Origin: Pseudoclavibacter sp. RFBB5 | Lineage (GTDB): Bacteria > Actinomycetota > Actinomycetes > Actinomycetales > Microbacteriaceae | Reading direction: 5' to 3' | DNA: 64,000 nt | Assembly (NCBI RefSeq): GCF_002931555.1 | Contig: NZ_PSTZ01000006.1 | Location: 124,001 to 188,000, forward strand | Shown: positions 44,650-51,362 of the stretch, piece by piece | How positions within the stretch are numbered: position 1 is the stretch's first letter | Layout: each line of letters opens with the position of its first letter | The notes under the pieces: generated by a model | Seen by the model: only the letters and a program-made list of their open reading frames with translations | What the model was told of the DNA's origin: nothing | The model's database searches: none | Made by a program: the position numbers and the translations under genes

Positions 44650-45165
44650 ATGGACGCCATGCGTGAACCTCTTGAAGCTGCCCTCGACGAGCTCGCCCCC
44701 AGTGACGGCGATGCGCTCGCGCGCGTCACGGCGACGCGCGACGCAGCCAGATGGCTGGAGGAGGTTGGACTTGTGGAGGCGGTCGAGCGGGCACGCGCCG
44801 GTGGTTCGACGTGGGTGCAGATCGGTGCGGCGCTGGGGGTTACGGGAACTACGGCGACCACCCGGTTCGGGGGCACGCCTGAGGAACGCGAGGCCCGTGC
44901 GCAGCAGTCCCGGGACCGAGCCGCGCAGCGCAACCGCGCGGCTTCGGAGGCTATCGGTGCGACGCCGCGCGATGACCTGCCTGGCATCTCGGTTGCCGAG
45001 GCCGCCGAGAAGCTCGACGTTCAGCTGGGCACGTTCCGCCGGCGCATCCAGGTCGCCCGTGAGCGGAACAGCGACGCGTTCCGTGTCGCGATCAAGCTGG
45101 TCCAGCTCTCACCCAAGCGCGAGGTCATGCGAGTCGTCGACCTCGAAGCGGCGGCGCGGATCTAG
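44650..45165 (+). CDS. helix-turn-helix protein, function unknown
   Basis: This 171-residue soluble protein has two candidate DNA-binding segments: GGSTWVQIGAALGVTGTTATTRFG (split, about residues 51-74), which looks like a sigma-region-4-like or resolvase-like helix-turn-helix, and GISVAEAAEKLDVQLGTFRRRIQVAR near 117-142, a MerR- or excisionase-like turn. A charged, Arg/Glu/Gln-rich helix links them. I do not recognise a named family. The ATG at 44650 begins at the first well-behaved segment. It stands alone, with its stop 33 bp from the convergent membrane-protein cluster. Probably a small regulator. Confidence 0.65.
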   Translation: MDAMREPLEAALDELAPSDGDALARVTATRDAARWLEEVGLVEAVERARAGGSTWVQIGAALGVTGTTATTRFGGTPEEREARAQQSRDRAAQRNRAASEAIGATPRDDLPGISVAEAAEKLDVQLGTFRRRIQVARERNSDAFRVAIKLVQLSPKREVMRVVDLEAAARI

Positions 45166-45198
45166 ACGCATCGGCGCCCTGGGTGATGGTCGACAGGG

Positions 45199-45630
45199 TC
45201 ACCCCATGTAGGCGCCGGCCTCGAACCGAGTGTGTTGGATGACGATGATGGCGCCGATCTCGAGCGCGACGATGCCCGTGATGATGGCGAGTGACCACCA
45301 CACGGACCTGTGTGTGCAGGCCGCTGTGATTGCTGCGGCAGCAAGGCTCACGATCCAGACCAGGAAGTGCGCGACGGCCGCGATGCCGGTCGTGGTGACG
45401 GCCTCCTCGTAGTGCCCCTTGGGGACGGTCCAGGTGTCGCTCGAGTTGGCGTAGCCGTAGTGGAGCATCTCGCCGACGCTCAGCCCGAGGAAGACGCCGA
45501 TCACGAGCGTCACGGCCGCGGTGACGAAGGCTATTCCGGTTGCAATGCTCCAGCCGAGGACGGGGCGCCAGACTGTGCCGCGAGGTGGGCCGGAGGTGGC
45601 CCGTTGCGGGGCGGATGCAAGAGAGCTCAT
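45199..45630 (-). CDS. hypothetical membrane protein (4 helices)
   Basis: This 143-residue membrane protein has no family I recognise. Hydrophobic helices lie at about residues 25-50 (GIAFVTAAVTLVIGVFLGLSV), 80-105 (AAVAHFLVWIVSLAAAAITA) and 112-133 (SLAIITGIVALEIGAIIVIQ), with a possible fourth in between. The ATG at 45630 overlaps the stop of the upstream membrane-protein gene by four bases and is preferred to a GTG two codons earlier. It is the last of a row of three small membrane-protein genes, probably one operon. Confidence 0.7.
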   Translation of the reverse strand: MSSLASAPQRATSGPPRGTVWRPVLGWSIATGIAFVTAAVTLVIGVFLGLSVGEMLHYGYANSSDTWTVPKGHYEEAVTTTGIAAVAHFLVWIVSLAAAAITAACTHRSVWWSLAIITGIVALEIGAIIVIQHTRFEAGAYMG

Positions 45631-45869
45631 CGCCACGAATGCTCGAGGAAGGGCCAGGCGACCGGAACGGCGATGACAACCACCGAGAGGAGGCAGAGCA
45701 TCCCGAACGTGCGGCCGAACGGACGTGGGTCGCTGCTGGCGACGCTGATGGCGGTTCCGATGTACGCGAGCCAGGTCGCGCCGAGGGCGAGGATCGTGAG
45801 GTCAGCGACTGACTTCGCTTCGCCGTAGTGCAGGGCGGTGGTCGAATGCGGGTCACTGTCGGCTTCCAT
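45627..45869 (-). CDS. hypothetical small membrane protein (2 helices)
   Basis: This 80-residue protein has two hydrophobic helices (ILALGATWLAYIGTAISVA and FGMLCLLSVVVIAVPVAWPF) and a short acidic N-terminus. There is no recognised family. The ATG is preceded by a purine-rich AGGTAGGGGG. It overlaps the next gene by four bases and follows a 51-residue membrane protein by nine bases. Confidence 0.68.
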   Translation of the reverse strand: MEADSDPHSTTALHYGEAKSVADLTILALGATWLAYIGTAISVASSDPRPFGRTFGMLCLLSVVVIAVPVAWPFLEHSWR

Positions 45870-45878
45870 GCCGGCCCC

Positions 45879-46034
45879 CTACCTCAGCATCTCGTCGATC
45901 CCTTGGCCGAGACCGAGCGCGAGGAACCCGAGGACGAACACTCCCAGAATCGCGAGCAGACCGACTTTGCCCTCACCGCTTGCCGGTTGCGCCCCCGCAT
46001 CTGCGCTTGCACGGACCTCGTTCACCACTGACAT
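45879..46034 (-). CDS. hypothetical 51-residue single-helix membrane protein
   Basis: The frame starts with ATG at 46034 (MSVVNEVRAS) and encodes a polar N-terminus, one glycine- and leucine-rich helix (VGLLAILGVFVLGFLALGLG) and the tail IDEMLR. The stop lies nine bases before the next membrane-protein gene on the same strand, which supports its being real. It is too short for family assignment. Confidence 0.55.
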   Translation of the reverse strand: MSVVNEVRASADAGAQPASGEGKVGLLAILGVFVLGFLALGLGQGIDEMLR

Positions 46035-46102
46035 GGCACGAGCCTAGGTGCGGCCGGCGGGTCAGGTCTGGATGCGCGAAACCGTTACTCGACGCCATTC
46101 GA

Positions 46103-46441
46103 TCACGGGATCTGTCTGCCCAGGGCGGGTGAAGTCGCGACAGCTTTCACGCGTCGATTGTGTGCTATCAGCACCCACAGCGTAGGTACGCAGATGACAA
46201 CCGCTGCGATGACCCCGGCTAACCACGGACTGATATCGGTGCCCCGCCACAGCAGGTGAATGCCCGCCATGACGGTGAAAATCATGACGAGGCGAGGGAG
46301 GATCCACCACTTCGGCAAGCGGGGCGGGTTACCGAGCCACGGGATCTTCTCCTCGGGGTTGGCTCTCGAGTGGCGGACGACGTCAACGAGAGATGCCGCT
46401 CCGGCGATCGCCAGCAGAACGAGTGCCCAGAAGAGTTCCAT
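46103..46441 (-). CDS. hypothetical membrane protein (about 3 helices)
   Basis: This 112-residue protein has hydrophobic helices at about residues 3-21 (FWALVLLAIAGAASLVDVV), 43-60 (LPRLVMIFTVMAGIHLL) and 68-90 (WLAGVIAAVVICVPTLWVLI), with the basic-aromatic loop IPWLGNPPRLPKWWILPR between the first two. The ATG at 46441 puts the first helix at the N-terminus and is preferred over an Arg-rich upstream extension. No family is recognised. The flanking gap 46442-46641 contains no clear feature. Confidence 0.6.
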   Translation of the reverse strand: MELFWALVLLAIAGAASLVDVVRHSRANPEEKIPWLGNPPRLPKWWILPRLVMIFTVMAGIHLLWRGTDISPWLAGVIAAVVICVPTLWVLIAHNRRVKAVATSPALGRQIP

Positions 46442-46641
46442 GGGCCCCACACGAACATGTCGCTCTGGGCGCCGCCTCAGAGACTCCACTTCCTGTCTGC
46501 CGAGTCCTATCGCCGCGCGTCGCGGACAGGGCACGCCTTGATCTGCCTCGCGTCCTTGCGCTTCGTAGCCGCTGAATCCTGTGAGCGGTCCCTGCGGACG
46601 GGCCGGGAGCTCGTGTCCCGTGCTCGTGCAGGATGGGACAT

Positions 46642-47337
46642 ATGGAACCCGGCCACTACGACACGTTCGCTTCCGACTATGCGACCGACAACGAGCGCAA
46701 CCTCGTGAACAGCTACTACGAGCGGCCGGCGATGCTCACACTCCTCGGCGACGTACGCGGCGCACGCGTGCTCGATGCCGGATGCGGAGCGGGCCCGCTT
46801 GCGGCCGAGCTGGCGGCCCGCGGCGCGACCCTCGCGGGCTTCGACGCGAGCTCGGAGATGATCACGATCGCTCAGCGGCGGCTCGGCGACACCGTCGACC
46901 TGCAGGTGGCTGACCTTGGGAGACCGCTTCCGTATTCGGACGGGTGCTTCGACCTCGTCGCCGCGTCCCTGGTGCTCCATTACCTCGAAGACTGGGGTCC
47001 GGCTCTGACCGAGCTCCACCGCGTCCTGGAGCCCGGCGGTCGGTTGACCATCTCCGTGCATCATCCGTTCGTCTACCGCCTGATGTTCCCGGAGCGGGAC
47101 TACTTCCGGACCGAAGCCTGGACGTCGACCTCGACCTTCAACGGCACCGAGGTCGAGCTGACGTACTGGCACCGGCCCCTCCACGCGATGACAGATGCCT
47201 TCGTCGAGGCCGGCTTCAGCATCGTGACGGTCGCCGAGCCGCCGTTCGCTGCGGATACGCCGGCGGAGCTCATCCCATCGCATCTTGGCGACCGGACAGC
47301 GTTCCTGAGCTTCATATTCTTCGCCTTGGAGCGGTAG
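46642..47337 (+). CDS. class I SAM-dependent methyltransferase
   Basis: This 231-residue Rossmann-fold methyltransferase uses S-adenosylmethionine. VLDAGCGAGPLAAELAARGA is motif I, the acidic ribose ligand follows in LAGFDASSEMI, and DGCFDLVAASLVLHYLEDW is motif IV/post-II, with RVLEPGGRLTISVHHP as the motif following it. This resembles the UbiE/Methyltransf_11 group acting on small molecules, with the substrate unknown. The ATG at 46642 has AGGA eight bases upstream. An ATG three codons earlier (46633) lacks a spaced Shine-Dalgarno. It is monocistronic and convergent with the APH-fold kinase gene. Confidence 0.9.
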   Translation: MEPGHYDTFASDYATDNERNLVNSYYERPAMLTLLGDVRGARVLDAGCGAGPLAAELAARGATLAGFDASSEMITIAQRRLGDTVDLQVADLGRPLPYSDGCFDLVAASLVLHYLEDWGPALTELHRVLEPGGRLTISVHHPFVYRLMFPERDYFRTEAWTSTSTFNGTEVELTYWHRPLHAMTDAFVEAGFSIVTVAEPPFAADTPAELIPSHLGDRTAFLSFIFFALER

Positions 47338-47360
47338 GCCAACCGCGATTCAGCGTTCGG

Positions 47361-48227
47361 TCAGCGTGTGATCGCTCGTGTACTCAACCGAGCATTCGCG
47401 CGTTGGACCCCTCGGCTGACTTCCTCCGCCGGGCGTCCTTCGATGAGCGAGAATGCGATGGGTTGCAGGATGTGAGTCACGGCGATGACTCGGGCGCGAC
47501 GCAGATCGTCGGCGTTTGCGGACGCGGCGACGCTCTCCCAGCCGTGCCAGCTCGCGAGCGAGGCGATGTCGTCCGCCGTGTCGTGGGCGGTGGCGAGGTC
47601 CCAGTCGAGGACGCCGGCAACGCGGCCGTCATGCCAGAGCACGTTGGCCCCAGCGAGATCACCGTGGGTCAGTGCGGGCGGTACAACTTCGAGTTGCGCG
47701 AGCGCGTCGACGCGACGGCGAGCCTCGTCTCGGACGCTGCGGAGCAGGAGCGGGATGACGTCTCGGTGCATTCGCTCGTGCCACGACTCGCCACCCATGA
47801 ACGCTCGGGGAGCGGCGAGATACGGTGCGATGCCTGCTATCGGCACGGTCCTGATCGCCTCGAGAAGCCCTGCGACTGCAGCCGGGTCGCCGCTCCCCGG
47901 TTCGTGCGGGGAGCCATGGATGCGTGCCTGCACGATCGCCGTCACACCGTTCACCTCAACCGCAGGGCTCAGGGATCGAGGGACAGCGAAAGGGAGGTCG
48001 GGCAGTGCGTCGATGAGGCGCTGAGCGCGTCGACTCTCGGTTGCCGCCCGACTGGAACGTGCGACGCGAACGGCCGAGTCACCCGTGAGGACGACGACGT
48101 TCGAGGAGCCGTGTTCGACCAGGGTCCAGGATGACGGATCGGACCCTCGACCCGCTGCATCGAGAGCTGCACGCGCGGCAGCCCGGATGGCATCCGGCGT
48201 CTGAGCGGAGTAGGCGGTGTCGAACAT
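47361..48227 (-). CDS. aminoglycoside phosphotransferase (APH)-fold kinase
   Basis: This 288-residue protein has the APH/choline-kinase fold: LVEHGSSNVVVLTGDSAVRVAR at the ATP pocket, catalytic loop LTHGDLAGANVLWHDG and metal-binding VLDWDLATAHDTADDIA. The catalytic Asp and Asn are intact. Family members phosphorylate aminoglycosides, macrolides, choline, homoserine or sugars, and the substrate here cannot be read. A resistance role should not be assumed. It is located between a methyltransferase (convergent) and the M3 oligopeptidase (same strand, 39 bp from its 3' end). Confidence 0.87.
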   Translation of the reverse strand: MFDTAYSAQTPDAIRAAARAALDAAGRGSDPSSWTLVEHGSSNVVVLTGDSAVRVARSSRAATESRRAQRLIDALPDLPFAVPRSLSPAVEVNGVTAIVQARIHGSPHEPGSGDPAAVAGLLEAIRTVPIAGIAPYLAAPRAFMGGESWHERMHRDVIPLLLRSVRDEARRRVDALAQLEVVPPALTHGDLAGANVLWHDGRVAGVLDWDLATAHDTADDIASLASWHGWESVAASANADDLRRARVIAVTHILQPIAFSLIEGRPAEEVSRGVQRANARLSTRAITR

Positions 48228-48266
48228 GCCCTCATGCCCTCACTCTGCTGTTCTGAGCACCGCCAG

Positions 48267-50357
48267 CTACTGCAGCCCGCGCCGCTTGAGCAGCGGCTCG
48301 ATGGGGGCGGGGCCGCCGAGCAGATCGTCGACCAGCGACATCGCATCCCGGGAGCCGCCCGGCTCGAGGATGCTGCGGCGGAACCGCTCGCCGGCAGCGC
48401 GGAGGCCGCCGTCGACCTCCGCCTGCTCCGCGAACCAGTCGACCGTCGCCGCATCGAGCACCTCGCTCCAGATGTAGCCGTAGTAGCCGGCGCTGTACCC
48501 GCCCGCAAAGATGTGCTGGAAGTAGGGGAGCGTGTAGCGCGGCGGCACTGCGGGCAGGTCGAGGCCGTAGCGCTGAAGCACCTGCTGCTCGAACGCCTCA
48601 ACGTCGCTGATCTCGGCGGCCTCCTCCGGCGATAGCGAGTGCCACTCGAGGTCGATGACCGATGCTGCGAGGTACTCGCTCGTGCCGAAGCCCTCGTTGA
48701 ACGACGCCGAGTCGAGCAGACGCTCGACGAGCTCCTCCGACAACGGCTCACCCGTCACGTGGTGCTTCGCGTAGTTGCGCAGCACCTCCGGCCACAGCAT
48801 CCACATCTCGTTGACCTGGCTGGGGTACTCGACGAAGTCGCGCGGCACGTTCGTGCCGCCGAGGCTCGGGTAGCCGACCAGCGCGAACAGGCCGTGCAGC
48901 GCGTGCCCGAACTCGTGGAACAGCGTCTCGACCTCGTCGAACGTGAGCAGCGTCGGCGAACCCTCGGCGGGCTTCGGCACGTTGAGCGTGTTGAGCACAA
49001 CCGTCGGCTCGCCGAGCAGACGGTTCTGCTGGATCACCGAGTTCATCCACGCGCCGCCGCGCTTGGAGTCGCGCGTGTACAGGTCGAGCGAGAACAGCCC
49101 GACCTCGGTTCCGTCCTCGTTGCTCACCTCATACACCACGGCGTCGGCGTGGTGGCCGCGAAGCTCGGGCCGCTGCGTGAAGGTGATACCGAAGAGGCGA
49201 TTGGCGGCGAAGAAGACGCCGTTCTCGAGCACTGCCGTGGCCTCGAAGAAGGGCCGCATCTGCGAGGTGTCGACCGCGTAGTCGCGGGCGCGCACCTTCT
49301 CGGTGTAGAACGCCCAGTCCCACGGCTCGAGCGCGAAGCTCGGCTCGCCGATTGCCGCCTGCTCGGCGTCGATCGTGGCCTGCAGCACCTCCTGCTCGCG
49401 GCGCGCGTTCGCGGCGGCCGGAGTGGAGAGCTGTTCGAGGCGCGCGCGAATCGCGGATGCGCTGCCCGCGGTCGACTTCGCGGCCGCGGCCTCAGCATGG
49501 TTCTCGAAGCCGAGGAGTCGGGCTCGTTCGGCGCGCACGCGCACCATCTCGAGCGCCGTCGCCCGGGTGTCGTGGTCGCCTCCGCGGCTGCCCCGCGCGG
49601 ACGAAGCCTCGAAGAGCTTGCGACGGGTCTCGCGGTTCGTGAGCGTCGAAAGCAAAGGGTGCCCTGTGAAGAGCACGAGCGAGATCAGGTACTTGCCGGA
49701 CAGTCCGCGGGCCTCGGCCGCGGCGGATGCGGCCGAGATGGCGCTCTCGTCGAGTCCGGCGAGCTCCTCGGGGGAGTCGACGACCAGGGCCAGTGCGTTG
49801 CTGTCGGCCTGCAGCTTCTGGTCGAACTGCACCTCGAGTTCCGCCAGGCGACCGTTGAGCTCACGCAGGCGAGCCGAAGACGGGTCGTCGAGGCCGGCAC
49901 CCGCGAGACTCGCGTTGCGGTGCAGCTTCTCGACGAGGAATCGCTGCTCATCGGTGAGCCCGGCTTCCTGACGGCTGTCGTGCACCGACTGGATGCGCGC
50001 GAACAGCGCGCGGTTGAGCGTGATCGAGTCCTCGTGGGCCGTCAGGCGTGGCCCGATCTCCGCCTCGATCGCGTCGATGCCGGGGGTCGCGTCGCCAGAG
50101 CTGAGCGTGAAGAAGACGGCGGCGGTGCGCTCGAGGAGCTGGCCGGAGCGCTCGAGCGCTTCGACCGTGTTCGCGAAGGTCGGCGCCTCGGTGTTCGCCG
50201 TGATCGCCTGGACCTCCGCGAGCTGCTCAGCCATGCCAGCTTCGAACGCGGGCAGGAAGTGCTCCTCGCGCACGTCTCCGAACGGCGGCAACTGGAAGGG
50301 GAGCGCGCTGGGGGTGGCGAACGGGTTCTCGGCGTCGAGCTGCACGGTCTGGGTCAT
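48267..50357 (-). CDS. M3-family oligopeptidase (Dcp/PrlC-like)
   Basis: This 696-residue cytoplasmic zinc oligopeptidase degrades short peptides. The zinc motif HEFGHALHG lies near residue 480, with the downstream third ligand in ASFNEGFGTSEYLA. The N-terminal PFATPSALPFQLPPFGDVRE and PAFEAGM are typical of peptidyl-dipeptidase Dcp and oligopeptidase A, and the C-terminal YYGYIWSEVLDAATVDWF is the substrate-binding signature of the family. The length fits Dcp. The ATG at 50357 is preferred, with an upstream in-frame start at 50387 only adding ten residues. No signal peptide is present. Confidence 0.94.
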   Translation of the reverse strand: MTQTVQLDAENPFATPSALPFQLPPFGDVREEHFLPAFEAGMAEQLAEVQAITANTEAPTFANTVEALERSGQLLERTAAVFFTLSSGDATPGIDAIEAEIGPRLTAHEDSITLNRALFARIQSVHDSRQEAGLTDEQRFLVEKLHRNASLAGAGLDDPSSARLRELNGRLAELEVQFDQKLQADSNALALVVDSPEELAGLDESAISAASAAAEARGLSGKYLISLVLFTGHPLLSTLTNRETRRKLFEASSARGSRGGDHDTRATALEMVRVRAERARLLGFENHAEAAAAKSTAGSASAIRARLEQLSTPAAANARREQEVLQATIDAEQAAIGEPSFALEPWDWAFYTEKVRARDYAVDTSQMRPFFEATAVLENGVFFAANRLFGITFTQRPELRGHHADAVVYEVSNEDGTEVGLFSLDLYTRDSKRGGAWMNSVIQQNRLLGEPTVVLNTLNVPKPAEGSPTLLTFDEVETLFHEFGHALHGLFALVGYPSLGGTNVPRDFVEYPSQVNEMWMLWPEVLRNYAKHHVTGEPLSEELVERLLDSASFNEGFGTSEYLAASVIDLEWHSLSPEEAAEISDVEAFEQQVLQRYGLDLPAVPPRYTLPYFQHIFAGGYSAGYYGYIWSEVLDAATVDWFAEQAEVDGGLRAAGERFRRSILEPGGSRDAMSLVDDLLGGPAPIEPLLKRRGLQ

Positions 50358-50424
50358 GCTCTCAACCCTAGGCGGGACCACCGACACGGCACGCGCATCG
50401 GCTGTCCGCGCTCAGCGGACGCCG

Positions 50425-50766
50425 CTACGCGCGGGGCGCTGGCTCCGGGAAGAGGTCGTCGTCTTCGTCGAAGACGTCGTGCTCGTGCGAGTCTCCATCG
50501 GCGATGCCCATGCCAGCGCCGGCCGGCTCTTCGGCGCCGCTTACCTGCACTGAGCCGTCCGCGCGGAGCGCGACCCGCGGGCCGTGGTCGAGCTCGGCGA
50601 CGGGCCGGCCCTCGAGCCAGGTCAGGGTCCACCAGAGCTTCGACACGTCGTCGACGCTCGACGCGAGCACCTGCTCCTGAGCTGAGCATGCCTCCAGGAA
50701 CTCCGGGTACTTCTCCAGCGAGCGCGGCGGGACGGAGCCCGCCCGCCACCGCTCACCGATGAGCAT
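50425..50766 (-). CDS. hypothetical acidic protein
   Basis: This 113-residue protein has a folded-looking N-terminal half (MLIGERWRAGSVPPRSLEKY, then WWTLTWLEGRPVAELDHGPR) and a very acidic, probably disordered tail (DGDSHEHDVFDEDDDLF). No family is recognised. It starts two bases after the stop of the GNAT-like gene, so the two share an operon, and the pair lies between valS and the M3 peptidase. Confidence 0.7.
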   Translation of the reverse strand: MLIGERWRAGSVPPRSLEKYPEFLEACSAQEQVLASSVDDVSKLWWTLTWLEGRPVAELDHGPRVALRADGSVQVSGAEEPAGAGMGIADGDSHEHDVFDEDDDLFPEPAPRA

Positions 50767-50768
50767 GC

Positions 50769-51296
50769 CTAGCCCTCGTTCTGCTGACGCGAGTCGACGG
50801 AGATCTCGAAGCGGACCTCGTCGCTGCGGCTGCCCATGCGGGCGGACTGCTGCAGGCCGACCTCGTCTTCAGCATCGACGAGCCACGAGATCGCGTCGAA
50901 GCCACGCTTCGCGGCCGCCGCGAACACCGCACCGAGCAGCTCCTCGTTGACCGCCGCGCGGTTCGAGTCGGCACCCGAGTACTTGGCCTCGATGTTCAGC
51001 ACCGTGCGAGCGCCGCGGATGTCGAGTCGTTCGCGGAACAGCACGTACCCGCGCGGATCGCCCTCGACGAACGCGATCATGCCCTCGAGGTTGCCCGTCT
51101 TGCTCGCGACGTGACGCCAGACGCCGAGCGCGCGGCCGTCGTTCGAGCTCTCGCCGAGCGCATCCACGTGCTGTGCGAACAGCGGCTGCCAGACGAAGTA
51201 GTCGGTTGGGCCCATGGCCCGCACCTCGATGCTGGGGCGCGCCGCGGCACGGTCCCGCGTGCGCTTGCGGGGCTTGGCCTTTTCAGGAACTGTCAT
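50769..51296 (-). CDS. GNAT-fold-like hypothetical protein
   Basis: This 175-residue protein starts with a basic tail (residues 1-20, KAKPRKRTRDRAAARP), then IEVRAMGPTDYFVWQPLFAQ, the usual opening of a GNAT acyltransferase. FVEGDPRGYVLFRERL is a beta4-like strand, and AVFAAAAKRGFDAISWLVDAE resembles the later helix. The Arg-x-x-Gly-x-Gly/Ala acetyl-CoA loop is not recognisable, so enzyme activity is doubtful. It lies 66 bp downstream of valS on the same strand and is followed by the acidic hypothetical protein, suggesting read-through from valS. Confidence 0.68.
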   Translation of the reverse strand: MTVPEKAKPRKRTRDRAAARPSIEVRAMGPTDYFVWQPLFAQHVDALGESSNDGRALGVWRHVASKTGNLEGMIAFVEGDPRGYVLFRERLDIRGARTVLNIEAKYSGADSNRAAVNEELLGAVFAAAAKRGFDAISWLVDAEDEVGLQQSARMGSRSDEVRFEISVDSRQQNEG

Positions 51297-51362
51297 GCCG
51301 GCCCTGACTCCTCTTCTGTCACTGATGTCGCTGCTGCACTCAGACTTGGGGGAACCCCCAGC

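Noticed and set aside
47361-48227. Calling the APH-fold gene an antibiotic resistance gene
   Set aside because: The fold is shared by many housekeeping kinases and there is no resistance context or mobile element.
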